From: Vavraia culicis subsp. floridensis
Lineage: Eukaryota; Microsporidia; Pleistophoridae
Direction: 5' to 3'
Assembly: GCF_000192795.1 (NCBI RefSeq)
Contig: NW_007360609.1
Location: 65,451-129,450, forward strand
Length of the DNA: 64,000 nucleotides
In this document: piece by piece, positions 1 to 10,947 of the stretch
Layout of the letters: the number at the start of each line of letters is the position of its first letter
Numbering within the stretch: the stretch's first letter is position 1
Notes under the pieces: model-generated
The model's database searches: none
What the model was told of the DNA's origin: nothing
The model's input: the letters and a program-made list of their open reading frames with translations, nothing else
Program-made: the position numbers and the translations under genes

Positions 1-1
1 C

Positions 2-142
2 AACCTACAAAATTTTTATGCCAAGGAAATTCATGAAGATAACGACACTTACACCGTGGTTAACCTGGTATTTGAGAAGCCGGATGGTGCTGAGCTTGAA
101 ATTAGCAAGAACTACAGCGAAGAAGCTGATTATGAAGATTAA
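2..142 (+). CDS. 3' end of an unrecognised gene (partial)
   Basis: An open frame enters from the left edge and ends at TAA 140-142, giving the last 46 residues of a protein. The tail is acidic, ending in EEADYED, and holds a segment with alternating hydrophobic residues (TYTVVNLVFEKPDG) that could be a beta-strand. Codon use looks like that of the real genes here. I do not recognise the family from so short a piece. Confidence 0.6.
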   Translation, partial: NLQNFYAKEIHEDNDTYTVVNLVFEKPDGAELEISKNYSEEADYED

Positions 143-3135
143 TCAGAAAAAGTAGATTTGATCGCTGAATAAAGCTGTTTTGGTCATTTGTTGCAAACAT
201 GTTTAATACTTTATTGTTCTCATTATTGGTGCATGGAATACTACAAATGTTGGTGAGTGTTAGCGAAAACGGGATCGCATTCTACCAGCATTCCTTGGCA
301 TTCAAGCTAGATATATTTTCTTGTCTAGATAATTACTGTTCAGAAAACATCGGGTCAATGCTTGTAGCGATAGTTTCTGAGCACCGAATCGTTTTGTTAT
401 TATTGTACTGTATTTATCGGCAGCCGTGCATTCTTTATGGCGTATCACCGCTCATTATTACCTTTATTGTTTAAGAGAAACTTTGTTAAATGCCGGTAAG
501 ATGTAACAATTCTACCTATTCTCTCTTAGATCAAGATCAGAGTGAAAATACATATCTGGGCTTGTCACATAAAATAGCTATAGAGACCACAAGCACAGCC
601 ATTTCTTCGATCTATTTTACATAGGCAATTCTCACGAACAAACTCTTTAACAATACATTTTCACGTATCGCTATAGATTATAGATATAATAACGCCACAA
701 AATAATTTTGCTCACCTATTTCATCCTCAACAGTAAAAGAATTGCTTTTAATGTAAAGCGGTGTAAGTTACTCCTATTGTACGGTTTGAACAGCAGTAGC
801 GCAAATACTGGCACAGAAAGGTAGAAAATATTCTGAGATTTTAACTAAAAGATCAAGAAAAAGATACAACCCAATTTTTTACGATATGCTCATTGTGAAT
901 GATCACAAGAATCATTTGAAACACGGGAGTTAACAGTTTAACTATATTCTCGTCGCGTTCCGCTCGTCTGTTGAGGTTGGTGCAAACCGGTCAAAGAAAA
1001 AATATATTGTTGTACTATTTCTGCTTGTAAAATGGAACTAAATCTGATTACATGTGAAATGGTATTTCCCTCAATATATCATGTTCCTGTTTTCAATATG
1101 TTAGTATGGGCTAAATAATTAATTTTTATGCGGCAATAATGTACTTCAAATTTCTAAATGACAGTTGAGCATATCTTGGAAAAAATGAAGCGACTAGCAG
1201 TCTTTAACCCCTAATTACTTGCAAAAAATGGAATAAAACAGTTTTATTCTCCACCAAAGCTTATAAATCTGCTTGCGAGTCGTCTTTTTATTTGCAAGGA
1301 GTATTATTGCGTATGATCTGTAATTAGTCTGGCGGCGAATAGATCTTTTGTGAGGTTGACATGAGAAGTATGAGATCCTGTTTCTCATTGACTTTCTACT
1401 GGATACACTTTGGGAGAAGATCAACCGGCAACTTGGTGTTAACTGCAACACTCCGCATGCTCGTTTTGTAGTACAAGGTGAATAAAAGAGACTAGTATTT
1501 CTATAAAGCGGTTCATAATGAACGTACACATAGTAAAATGCATGGGAAATGATGAAAGCAAAATAATTATCATGAATGATATGAAAGCAGACCGGCCTTT
1601 AATACCAAGAAAGGGTTAAGGTTTCACATATTTTATCATATTTAATCATTTACTGCCCTCAATTCATAATAATTTATCGATGTCTGTAAAGGTACCGTCC
1701 CTTATCATTACAAAAACACGAAATTATCACAAGTAATCATCTGCTTGTTTATAGCAATTTACCAAATCTTTCTAGACATAGTGTAATCGGCCGTAAGCAG
1801 CTGCTACTTTATGGGATCAAAGAACAAATTAGCTATTTTCTGTTTTCTCAGGGAATAATTTATTAACCCCCCATACCAACAACATTATTCTCCACCATCC
1901 TTTATAATCATATCTAATTAATTTTTTAATTGCAAAATGAGCATTCTTGTAATTAATTATGATATAAAATATTTTTTTGAGCTTTTAATGCGTGAGAATA
2001 CAAATAAATAATTTTTAACAAAAAATAGGTGATTTAATCTGGATAATAGACAGTGTCAGCCACTTATTTTAGCAGTTATACCATTTATCTCATTTTCTGT
2101 TTGCTTTTACTTCGTATAATACCTGTTTGCTCCATGTTTAGAGTCATGAATCATTATGTAAGCAATAATACTTGGGTTACACTTTAGATACAGATGAATT
2201 TTCATCTCAACCAACACATGCCAATAATTTGAGGTATATACGGTTCTATATCAATATCTGTCGTGAATAAAAACTCAAACTACTTATCATGTCAGTTACG
2301 CCCCACTGGTCACACACAACACATGCCATGGTTTGCTACGGCAGTAATCTGTGTTTGTTCCATTTAAAAAACTATCAAGAAATGTGTTTGTTTTAATTAG
2401 CTTTGTGAGCAAATATGGGATGATTGAAAAAGTAGAAAAGAATTAAAAGCAAAATTATTGAACAGTTTCTGTTTTAGTTGGTATAGATGAGTATTGTTGA
2501 AGAGAACACCAATAGAACAATGAATGATGCGCTTTTGGTAAATTTTTAGGCGGAGCATTACGTATTTAACTGGGAAGTTATGAATTATGAGATCATTTGT
2601 GTGCTAATATGGAAAGCGATTATAATTTACCAACGTAAAAATTGTGTACATCTCTTAAAGTAGTTGGTATCGAAAAGAATTCTCGTTGTGATCTATCTTC
2701 CATTTCTTACCATATTCATTGCAAAAGTATATTTTTAGTAAAATAGAATAGCGTAAAATTTGAAATAGTTCGAAATTTATTTCTATAATTAAAAACGGTG
2801 CACAAAATTGATAAATGGCGTGTTTTAATCCTACTTTAATATATTTGGCAAAGCATTTGCATGCAGGGAACACTCCATAGCGCTAATTTGACATAATTAC
2901 GGTCTGTCAATTTCATTTCCATTCGTAAGACAATTTGCCCTAAATGCGGTATTACCGAATATTACCAAACACAACAACTCAAACAAGATGGTATGCACCG
3001 CATTTCTACGGTAAGTATTTCCAATTCATCACCATTCTGCACTTTATCCTTTACATTACTGGATTTAACCGTGTAATCTCGTCCTGCTATACTGTCCTCA
3101 ATCCACCAATCATTTTTCTACATTTGTAATAAAAC
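143..3135. other. 3 kb AT-rich intergenic stretch, no gene seen
   Basis: The short open frames here (for example 199-474 on + and 2655-2873 on -) have skewed, hydrophobic composition, no CCC start motif and no family resemblance. I see no tRNA, tandem repeat or clear transposon relic. Confidence 0.5.
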
Positions 3136-3162
3136 TATAAAAGACCTGGCACAGCCAAACCC
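3136..3162 (+). promoter_or_regulatory. TATA-like box and CCC start motif of the Hsp90 gene
   Basis: TATAAAAG lies at 3136-3143 and CCC at 3160-3162, directly against the ATG at 3163. This is the compact microsporidian arrangement, implies a very short 5' leader, and supports the upstream ATG over the internal Met12 and Met14. Confidence 0.6.
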
Positions 3163-5439
3163 ATGTTTCTATACCTCATATCCGCTCTGTGCAACATGAC
3201 AATGCACGAGATAGCGATTGATGATGAAATGATGCCCAACATAACACGAAAGCTGATAAACGATCCGAACGCGTTTCTTCGCGAGCTTGTGAGCAACTCG
3301 ATGGATGCCAACAAAAAATTGGTGATCGCAACAAAGCAGAGCGACATCGACACAAACAAGGACATCATGCTTACGTTGAAGGACAACGTTTTTACGATCG
3401 GTGATAACGGCATAGGCATGAACAAGATGGAACTCATCAACTACATTGGTACGATGGGTGGATCGGGCACACGTGCCATGGGAGACTCTAAAAACTTTAC
3501 AGGAAGATTTGGTGTAGGTTTTTACAGCGTTTTTGTCGTGGCAGATGAGGTGCGGTTGATCACCAAGAAGTACGGCGAGGGCGAGACTTACGAGCTCGTG
3601 TTGAAGAACGGCCAGAAGACTTACACGATTGATACGGTCGCTGACAGGGGCGAGTGCGGTACAACGGTCCAGCTGAAGCTGAGCGAAGCATTCTCCAGCG
3701 GATTGGACGAGGAAGACCTGAAGAAGTGGATGAAAGATAATTTGTTGGAGGATCCTCTGAGAAATTACACGATCCGAATGCAAACGGACCGGATTAAAGA
3801 AAAGAAGGAGGATAAATCCGATGAGAAGAAGGTCGAGGAAACGACTACCGAGGGCGAAAAGATTGAGAAAGAGGTTGATGAGTATAAGAAAGTGGATCTG
3901 TTCCCATGGATTGCTGCAGTAGACGAAAAGAAATTAGAAGATTACTATAAGGGCATCGATGGGCCGGGCAAGATCCTAGCAAGTGACAAGATGCGTGTTA
4001 CGGTAGCTCAGAAAGACATGGATGGCAAGTACCGGGACGTGAGCTTTGAGCTGCTTGTGGTAATTCCAGAGTTCTTGGACCTGCGAGTGCTGGGAATGGA
4101 GACTAAGGGCAAGCACTGCTTGTTTGTCAACAATCAACGCATTGAACTTGAGCCTGTCCCTGCGTTTCTCGGTCCGATCACGTTTATTTTGAAGAGCAGC
4201 GAAGCATACCTGGTCAGCACCAGAGAAAAGCTGCTGAACAGCAAAGACACCTGCACAGCGCTGTACAACTCGGTGCAAAAGAAGGTGTTGCAGCTGATGA
4301 AGGCCGAAATGAAGAAAGATTTGAAGAAAGTGATGAAAGTTTACGATTACTACATCAAAACGGGATATGTTGAGTCTAAGAAAGACAATAAAAGCAGCCT
4401 TGCCGAGGCATTCGCAGCAGTGATGCCGTTCAACACCTCCGAGGGACAGGTCACCCTGCGAGACTTTGTCGGCAAGTTGGGCGCGGATGAGGAGATTTTG
4501 TACGCAAGCATCGGTCACGGCACGCTGGATCTGCCAGAAGGTGTGCACAATCCGTTGTTTGACGGCATTAAATCGCCATTTATCCTTGTAAGTGGGTTGC
4601 TTGATGAGCAGGTGGTGTCCATGTTGGAGTACAAAGGCAAGAAAATGATAAACATTGTGAACAAAGAGTTCAAGAACAAGGAGGCAGAGAAGGACGATGC
4701 GTTCGTATCGTTCTGCAAGCGAGAGTTGAAGGGCGTTGTGGATGACGTTGTGATGAGCGTACGGCTTGTAAACGCACCATTTTTCCTGAAGGCAAAAAAT
4801 GCGCAATTTTCACAGGCACACAAGCAGGTAATTGGCGAGTATACGATCAAAAACTCAGCATTTAAGAAAACGATTGAGACCGACATTTTGCTTGAAGTAA
4901 ATGTCGATTCGCCCGAGGTGAAGAAGATTAAGGAGCTTATAAATGAGGATTATGACAGGGCTGTGGCAGCACTTCGTTCCGGTGTTATTGCTGCTGGTAT
5001 AATCTGCAACATGGTGTACAACGACACGACAGTTGCCTTCCTCAACATGGTCAATGTGCAGAGGAACCTTCTCGGACTTGAAAACGCGCCAATCGTTGTC
5101 AAGGAAGATGAATTTGATGTGGACAAGGAGAAAAATAAGGTTAAGAAAGATTTGGATGACATAAAAGAGAGTGTTAGGGGACAAAATGAGGACGGAGAGG
5201 ATGATGTTAATTTTGGACGAATTGGCGATGACGAGAGCGCCGATGAAACGGATGAGCGAATCAAAAAGGATGGGAAAGATATCAAGACGGGAGATGAGGT
5301 TGATGAAGTGAACGACCAGAAAGATGAAGCAGAAATGCAATATTCTACCACTGAGGATGAGACCAAGGACACTAAGTTTGAGGTCGGAAACGAAAAAGTC
5401 AAGGAAAAGCCTGCATCTGCTGTCAGAGAGGAGTTGTGA
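3163..5439 (+). CDS. Hsp90 family chaperone, Grp94-like (ER)
   Basis: ATP-dependent chaperone of 758 residues. The N-terminal ATPase domain shows FLRELVSN (Glu41, Asn45), DNGIGM (Asp81) and GRFGVGFYS (114-122). A charged linker lies near 207-245, and the middle domain has the STREKLL segment around residue 354 with the catalytic Arg. Two features argue for ER residence: the first ATG adds a short hydrophobic leader (FLYLISALC), and the protein ends REEL, which fits the ER-retention pattern [KRHQSA]-[DENQ]-E-L, not the cytosolic MEEVD. An acidic tail of about 90 residues precedes it, as in Grp94. The start is supported by CCC touching the ATG. AATAAA follows the stop at about 5446. Hsp90 membership is certain; ER location is inferred from the two end signals. 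Confidence 0.93.
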   Translation: MFLYLISALCNMTMHEIAIDDEMMPNITRKLINDPNAFLRELVSNSMDANKKLVIATKQSDIDTNKDIMLTLKDNVFTIGDNGIGMNKMELINYIGTMGGSGTRAMGDSKNFTGRFGVGFYSVFVVADEVRLITKKYGEGETYELVLKNGQKTYTIDTVADRGECGTTVQLKLSEAFSSGLDEEDLKKWMKDNLLEDPLRNYTIRMQTDRIKEKKEDKSDEKKVEETTTEGEKIEKEVDEYKKVDLFPWIAAVDEKKLEDYYKGIDGPGKILASDKMRVTVAQKDMDGKYRDVSFELLVVIPEFLDLRVLGMETKGKHCLFVNNQRIELEPVPAFLGPITFILKSSEAYLVSTREKLLNSKDTCTALYNSVQKKVLQLMKAEMKKDLKKVMKVYDYYIKTGYVESKKDNKSSLAEAFAAVMPFNTSEGQVTLRDFVGKLGADEEILYASIGHGTLDLPEGVHNPLFDGIKSPFILVSGLLDEQVVSMLEYKGKKMINIVNKEFKNKEAEKDDAFVSFCKRELKGVVDDVVMSVRLVNAPFFLKAKNAQFSQAHKQVIGEYTIKNSAFKKTIETDILLEVNVDSPEVKKIKELINEDYDRAVAALRSGVIAAGIICNMVYNDTTVAFLNMVNVQRNLLGLENAPIVVKEDEFDVDKEKNKVKKDLDDIKESVRGQNEDGEDDVNFGRIGDDESADETDERIKKDGKDIKTGDEVDEVNDQKDEAEMQYSTTEDETKDTKFEVGNEKVKEKPASAVREEL

Positions 5440-5909
5440 TTCAAAATAAAAGTGATTTATAGTTTGAGAAATGCTTGTTCATTTGCGACTGTTCCTTCTT
5501 CCGGTTTTTACGTTCTTTTTTTGGTAGCTATGCTTTTGTTTGCAATTGCTCTACTTCCTATTGCAACCTACGGTTGTGAGTTGTATGGCATGTCCTCTTC
5601 GCGCCTGCACCCCTGCCACGAATGGTATGCCACGCATTAAAAGATGTACCTTTGGTTTTATTGATTCCCGTATTGTAACCAATTAGGCGCTGCGCATCAA
5701 TTGCATGTTCATACGGGCACGAGCTTACCGATTCGTACTTCCTTCGAACGTATGGATGGTCAAACAATGATTGACCAGTTATTCAGGCGTTCAAGTGGTA
5801 CTTAGATCACTGGAACGATGCGTTGGCTACACACGCCTGTCAAGGAAGCGATTTTTGTCACGCAATGTGAAGCAATACAGGCTGTCATGCACCGATAAGG
5901 TGTGATAAG

Positions 5910-5995
5910 CAATTTTAGACATGTGAATTAATTAATTCACCCCTATCATTTTACAAAATTGTTGTTGCTACAATTTTAGACGTGTGAATTAATTA
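5910..5995. repeat. Direct repeat, two copies of a 25-mer
   Basis: The 25 bases at 5910-5934 and 5971-5995 differ at one position (AGACATG versus AGACGTG) and sit 61 bases apart. Both end in GAATTAATTA. Confidence 0.75.
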
Positions 5996-6029
5996 AATGT
6001 GTATCGACATATCCATTTTTGCCTACCAC

Positions 6030-6303
6030 CTCGCTGGATACAGCGCAATCGCTCTGACATGGGAAGAAAATGTCCATTATATGGGAAGGAAAACCGTACA
6101 GCATGTGCTCCGGAGGTGCCAACAATGGGCCGAATATCGAACATGTTTTTTGGGTTGTGTGTTAGGTTGCCGAGAACTATGCTTATCTGTAAATCCTGAG
6201 AAGAAGAGGTCCTTGGGTGCTCCTTGGAGAGAGTGCCGCACAAGCTACAACTTGTGCATTAAATTGTCACTGCGGTCGCGGCATATATTTCTGTTGAAGA
6301 TGT
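6030..6303 (+). pseudogene. Decayed C-terminal piece of a non-LTR-type reverse transcriptase
   Basis: Two forward frames together give a GRKCPLYGKEN piece, a TVQHVLRRCQQW piece and an NPEKK piece. The order Cys-x-x-(Cys, here Tyr), then His-x4-Cys resembles the zinc knuckle after the RT domain of non-LTR retrotransposons. The first two pieces lie in different frames, so it is broken. A DNA-level relative lies on the minus strand at 19960-20232, where the knuckle reads GRKCPLC and is followed by NPEKK in the same order. Family assignment is inference from the motif; the repeat relationship is visible directly. Confidence 0.45.
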
Positions 6304-6472
6304 TGTGCGGAACAGTGCATCAATTTACTTCATGAGCCAAAAACGTGGCTCTGATCGGTCCCAGTGGGCCAGAAAAGTGGGTTTGCTTTAGTGTTGTTGA
6401 TGTGAAGGGCTAAGCAAACGTACCTCAAATGAAGAAAACTCCCTGAGACACCTTTTTCACCACCAAAACATT

Positions 6473-7417
6473 TTAATAAATTCTTTTGAAGATTTCTGCT
6501 ACGCTTGGCACATCATCAACAATAAATCCATCTACGACATGCAAATCATTCAATTGTCTTACCAAATTTATGTCTCTCAACCTCTTACCGTACAGCATGA
6601 TTCGCAGGTTAAGGCTCCGTATGAAATTGAACAGCATACCCAGATCACCATTCAGGGTGCTCAAACCGAACACAATGCCGTCTATACCGTTTAGCATACA
6701 CATTCTCAGCTCTTGGTTAAATAGTGGTACGAAGTCACTTAGATTACCATTGTAAACGAAGTCCTTGAGGAAGAAAATATGAGCAGAGGTGTCATAATGC
6801 TTAAGTGTGATAAGCAGATTGATATCAAATGAGGAAAAGAAGACCTTCCTGCTCCTGTATTTGTACACCACTTGCATCACGTGCTGTATAAATATTTCGC
6901 GTGGTATGGTCTTGGATATATTGTGCTCCTTCATTTCGTTTTCTAATGGATACTTCAACTCCAGGTTGAACATGAGGTTGCCATTCAGATGTTCAAAAAG
7001 TTCTTCTAATGTTCCAGGCACATTTCTATGATCGCTAATGTCCAAGTGCGGTCGCTCTCGACCCACAAATTCCTTCCCAGCGCGCAGAAACTCTGCGTAT
7101 GTCAAATCCTGTATGAACACGTTCTTTCCTTCGATTGGAATGCAGAAGTTGTGGAAGATTACGGGCACGTAGTCTCTCGTGATATGCACGTCGAATTCTA
7201 TCGCATCAGCACCGATGCTGTGCGCCGTTGAAAACGATTCTATCGTGTTTTCAAAGCAGTTATGGATGCTTGTAGCGCTATTTGAGCCACAACCACGATG
7301 TCCTATTACAAGTGCATTTTCATAGTCAACTGCAAGCATCGACGCAATGGACAAATTTAAAAAAAGGAGATAAAATATAAAAAATTTTGACGTAGCATGA
7401 GACAATGAAAGCGTCAT
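6473..7417 (-). CDS. Glycerophosphodiester phosphodiesterase, secreted or membrane-anchored
   Basis: Predicted to hydrolyse glycerophosphodiesters to glycerol-3-phosphate and an alcohol. The 314 residues begin with a hydrophobic stretch (about 11-30), a likely signal peptide or anchor. The GDPD core follows: IGHRG with catalytic His40 and Arg41, ENTIESF with metal ligand Glu56, EFDV with Glu74 and Asp76, and a second catalytic His89 in IFHN. VIGHRG followed by ENTIESF resembles the C-terminal GDPD domain of yeast Gde1 more than bacterial GlpQ. No SPX or ankyrin part is present, so it is a free-standing domain. The N-terminal signal suggests action outside the cytoplasm, possibly scavenging host phospholipid breakdown products (inference). 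No CCC motif is near this ATG. Confidence 0.9.
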   Translation of the reverse strand: MTLSLSHATSKFFIFYLLFLNLSIASMLAVDYENALVIGHRGCGSNSATSIHNCFENTIESFSTAHSIGADAIEFDVHITRDYVPVIFHNFCIPIEGKNVFIQDLTYAEFLRAGKEFVGRERPHLDISDHRNVPGTLEELFEHLNGNLMFNLELKYPLENEMKEHNISKTIPREIFIQHVMQVVYKYRSRKVFFSSFDINLLITLKHYDTSAHIFFLKDFVYNGNLSDFVPLFNQELRMCMLNGIDGIVFGLSTLNGDLGMLFNFIRSLNLRIMLYGKRLRDINLVRQLNDLHVVDGFIVDDVPSVAEIFKRIY

Positions 7418-9171
7418 CCTCTATTTCTGCTTTAAATCTTCTTATTATACGCATTTCATTGATAAATTATCGCCAAAATACCTCAAAATTATATGATGAG
7501 CAGTTTGATCACAGAAATGATAAATAAGCACGATGATCACATGGTATATCGCTCTGTTTGTATTAACCTGTCCAGATTTATTAAAAACTTTGGTCGTACA
7601 TTAGACCAACGAGCATTCATAATACCATGTTGCGCTATGAAATGCTTAAACATGAAAAGCATGTACGTACTTACTGGGCCCTTCTTCACACCCCTAACTT
7701 CAGCCTGTAAATAAAGCTACAACATGTGTTTATGTGAAATATTATCAATGTCATCTGATACATATGGCAGCTTCTCACGATTTAAAAACGTTGAATACAA
7801 CTCGAAATAGAAAAATTTGACAATTTATCGATAAATCAATCGGCAGCTTTCCCAATGAGGTTGTTTACATTGATTGGTTGCAATCATTACCAAAAAACTA
7901 ATATTAGAGTGCTTCCTGTGTTTTTATTAGTGCTATCCCCGTACAGACAGTTTCATATGTTGCCAGCTAACAGATTTAAATCTGTGATTGCTGTTACCAG
8001 GAGCAAACTCATAGTTACGGATAACATAAAATATGACAGTCTCTTAAATGCAGAACACCCATTCGTTTGCTTATAAAATTACTTTTCATCGGTACTCCGC
8101 TACTCGGTTGTATGCTGTATTCTGCACGTTTTTGTGTCTTTGTGGGAATGCCTGATTTATGATCGATGCCCGTAACCGGTTATACACGGATATTCAATGT
8201 AGATAGTGAATTGAGTGTCAAGGTATGTATTATGGGATATTGCTCGGTCAAACTAGTAGAATATGCCATAACAAGTATTACACAAGCAACGAGAGTAAAC
8301 TCAGCATAGAGAAGTACATAGGTGTGGTCAGGATTGAGGTAAATTTGAATCAGCTAACACAAAAGGTGATTTTTTCGCGTACACGCGCGTGAGCGTAATA
8401 TCGTTTGAACATAAAGGCAGTCTAAAGTTTATTGAATAGGGCGTAGATGACCATGCATAGCTCTAAAAGACAGTTTTAGTAAATACATCGTGTTATACAC
8501 ACTGTATTTAAGAACTCCTATGATTAGGGTATATCACAGGCGTACTAAACAAACACCAAGTAAAAATCTTTCTCTAGATGAAACGTATAATAGTACGCTG
8601 ATGGATACATTCTACCACATCTAAAACACACACATTGCAACAATCATTGATTGCGTGTCCGTTATGGTAATATATGCTATGAAACATGTTCTTTTTTCCA
8701 GCCACAAAAGAATAAAACTGACTGCTTTTAACATCACAGGCAATTATTATCTAAGTATTCAGGCAAATGTGCGCAATCATTATTTCCGTTTACAAAACGA
8801 AAGAAAATAAGATTACCTATTAAATGGTACTTTCATTGTAATATCTTATATTGCGTTTTTTTGCCGGTTTTAGACCTTTTAGCACGGGTAACGAATTAAC
8901 TCTTATTTAACGATCATACCATTTCTGTGTTGTTTGTTTGAACAGCTTTGAGCGTTTCAGAAGAAAAAAGAAAAACTATCATCAAATACTTATTTTGCAT
9001 AAAACAAGGAACAAAATTTTATATTCTTCATGAAGGTTCAATATTTATTCTCGGAACTGACCAATCAGCTTGCGAATTGTCTTTTATTTATTCAAATCGA
9101 ATGCATGGTGATGATAAGCTGGTCACAAACAAAATATTTTATGAAATATAATTTTTAATAAGCTCATATGT
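7418..9171. other. 1.7 kb intergenic stretch with one gene relic
   Basis: AT-rich, with no supported gene. The only recognisable content is the decayed C-terminus/3'-flank copy near 8990-9112. The + open frame at 8948-9151 runs antisense through that relic and is not thought to be a gene. Confidence 0.5.
8990..9112 (-). pseudogene. Relic of the C-terminus and 3' flank of the 47-kb gene family
   Basis: Read on the minus strand, 9060-9100 encodes a piece close to KT-x-x-KLI-x-QF, matching the KKTTQKLIDQF end of the intact protein at 47300-48883. An in-frame stop and substitutions break it. The DNA past the ancestral stop also matches the 43-kb copy (an AAACAAGG/AAACAAAG stretch, then GGTCAA and ATTTATT). 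This is the most diverged of three copies. Confidence 0.55.
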
Positions 9172-9930
9172 TTAATGCGTGCTGCTTGGGCTTTCATCCC
9201 ATTTTCTTGATGTATTTCTTGCGTCTCGCTTTTCGATGACGGGTAAGCTTGGTACGCTCACACAAGAACGTGCGAAGTGTTCTGAAACACTGGATCTAGC
9301 ACCATTATATTTTGATTCTGCTGTCAAACCCATATCCATGCTATATTCATCACTATAGACACGTTCAGAATCGGTAACACTTCCATAATCGCTCATATGC
9401 TCATCATTGAAACAACCAATATCCTCATTTTCACAGTCGCTTTCAATAGCTTGCATTCCATCCATCCCAAGACCAGGATTAGCTTTAACATATTCGCCGC
9501 GCATTTTTCTTAAATATCGTTCCTTTTTGCAGCTGCACACAAAACATACGAACAAAACCAAAAATAAACCTACAAAAATGGTGATACAGCCGAAATATGC
9601 TATGAAGGCGTCAGCTTTATAGCTATCATCGCGATATTCCCACTTTTTATTGAAGCATTCATAAATTTTTGCATCAAAGTATCCAAACATGGTGCTAATT
9701 TTATTGTACAGCGCATGCCAGCTTTTTGAACTCGCATCAGGTTCCAAATCGTGAATATCCTGGTACGCACTTTTTGCGCATTTGTAAGCTCCTATATTAA
9801 AATAATTTGAGCAGTGCTTTTTGACAACCTTGCACAGATTATTTGCACCAATGTACACATGCCTGTCGAATGAAAATACCATAATACCACTTTTAAAGTC
9901 TGCTGGTGATTCTTCTTCGTAATCGTCCAT
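9172..9930 (-). CDS. Single-pass membrane protein, unknown family
   Basis: 252 residues from the first true ATG at 9930; the open frame extends to 9966 only through a TTG. An N-terminal domain of about 108 residues has four cysteines. A strongly hydrophobic segment (about 110-132, ending VCFVCSC) follows, then a basic KKERYLRK stop-transfer stretch and a hydrophilic tail of about 110 residues rich in Ser, Asp, Glu and Tyr (for example YGSVTDSERVYSDEYS). There is no signal peptide. The layout suggests a surface or endomembrane protein with a cytosolic tail that could be phosphorylated (inference). It shows no clear resemblance to the Cys-module proteins at 16 and 51 kb. Confidence 0.6.
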   Translation of the reverse strand: MDDYEEESPADFKSGIMVFSFDRHVYIGANNLCKVVKKHCSNYFNIGAYKCAKSAYQDIHDLEPDASSKSWHALYNKISTMFGYFDAKIYECFNKKWEYRDDSYKADAFIAYFGCITIFVGLFLVLFVCFVCSCKKERYLRKMRGEYVKANPGLGMDGMQAIESDCENEDIGCFNDEHMSDYGSVTDSERVYSDEYSMDMGLTAESKYNGARSSVSEHFARSCVSVPSLPVIEKRDARNTSRKWDESPSSTH

Positions 9931-10865
9931 GAAAAACGCTATTTGTGTTCGTACGGTGATGATCAATTAGAACGCGCAGTCGAGGTACAACATTTAAGGT
10001 AAATTGCAGCAAAAATGGTGATACACTTCTCAAACAACTCCATAAGCATTCATCCTCATAGAACACGTAAACACGAAGATGAGTAGTACATTCGTTATAA
10101 GTATCCTCAACTCATGCTGTGCTCGGATTGGCCACAAAATTTTGTTTTATAAGTTCATAATAAATGAAACATTAGAAAAGCCTTCTGTATCATTTATCAT
10201 AGCAGAGAATTAATTTGCTTTTTCAACGACAGACACTTCAATATTCCATTTTTAATTTATGATCAGCCAAGAAATTAGTAACCAGAGCAAAGCTCGAATT
10301 GCAATTGAATACATCGCACATCCTATGTTTGCAACATGTGGCACACGCACACATTTTAATTCTGCTCTTATAAAACTGCACACCGCATTTGTACAAGAAC
10401 ATACGTACCGCATGCTTTTCCACATCATTTAGGCTAAAAATATTGATTTGAGACGTAACCATACGACGAATTGCATATTATGCTTGTGTTGTATATTAGA
10501 GCACAGCACGTATGACTAGCTATAAATTATGTGGTGTTGTACCATTTTAAAGAACGTATCGGAATAAGTAGCATGCTTGACTTACAGACCAGCAATTAAG
10601 TTAATGAACAGGTTTATTAAGCATAGTGCAGTACTTCACACCTCTTTACACACAGCACAATACTATCCATAGCTGAATAGCGTACAAAATCATGAAAGGT
10701 AACCTATATATTCTTTAATGCTGCACATTGATGACATTCACTGCAATGAATAGGCTGTTTCCCTACTCGTTTCAGGTGCTTTTTCTCTTTGCATGCCACA
10801 GCAATACCACACCAGTGCATACCAAGATGCATGTTTTTATGTTTGTTAAATTCTGGGTAGTGCGA
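9931..10865. other. Intergenic stretch, one doubtful small frame
   Basis: A minus-strand frame at 10238-10462 (74 residues, ATG start, cluster CACATCC and later Cys) is the only coding candidate. It lacks a CCC motif and family resemblance, so I do not call it. Otherwise AT-rich sequence. Confidence 0.4.
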
Positions 10866-10938
10866 GCCTGGCTAGCTCAGTCGGTAGAGCATCAGACTCT
10901 TAATCTGAGGGTCGTGGGTTCAAGTCCCACGTCGGGCG
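10866..10938 (+). tRNA. tRNA-Lys (anticodon CUU)
   Basis: A 73-base cloverleaf. The acceptor stem is GCCTGGC with GTCGGGC (two G-U pairs), with TA at positions 8-9 and a GCTC/GAGC D-stem. The anticodon stem TCAGA/TCTGA (10892-10896/10904-10908) closes loop CTCTTAA with anticodon CTT at 10899-10901. The T-arm is GTGGG TTCAAGT CCCAC. No intron is present and CCA is not encoded. Confidence 0.97.
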
Positions 10939-10940
10939 CA

Positions 10941-10947
10941 TTTTTTT
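10941..10947 (+). terminator. RNA polymerase III terminator of tRNA-Lys
   Basis: A run of seven T begins three bases after the tRNA discriminator base, as expected for Pol III termination. Confidence 0.85.

Larger units (their letters stand above)
5440..6472. other. Intergenic stretch with a retroelement relic
   Basis: No intact gene. It holds a duplicated 25-base motif (5910-5995) and a decayed reverse-transcriptase-like C-terminal segment (6030-6303), listed separately. The rest shows nothing I can name. Confidence 0.5.

Noticed and set aside
199..474. 91-codon + frame after the first partial gene
   Set aside because: Low-complexity hydrophobic translation typical of AT-rich spacer, with no start motif.
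525..580. U2-snRNA-like TTAGATCAAG followed by TATCTG
   Set aside because: The spacing between the two elements is 17 bases rather than 5, and the rest of the U2 5' domain is absent.
3169..4886. Long minus-strand frames inside the Hsp90 gene (up to 276 codons)
   Set aside because: They are antisense shadows of a conserved coding region and resemble no protein family.
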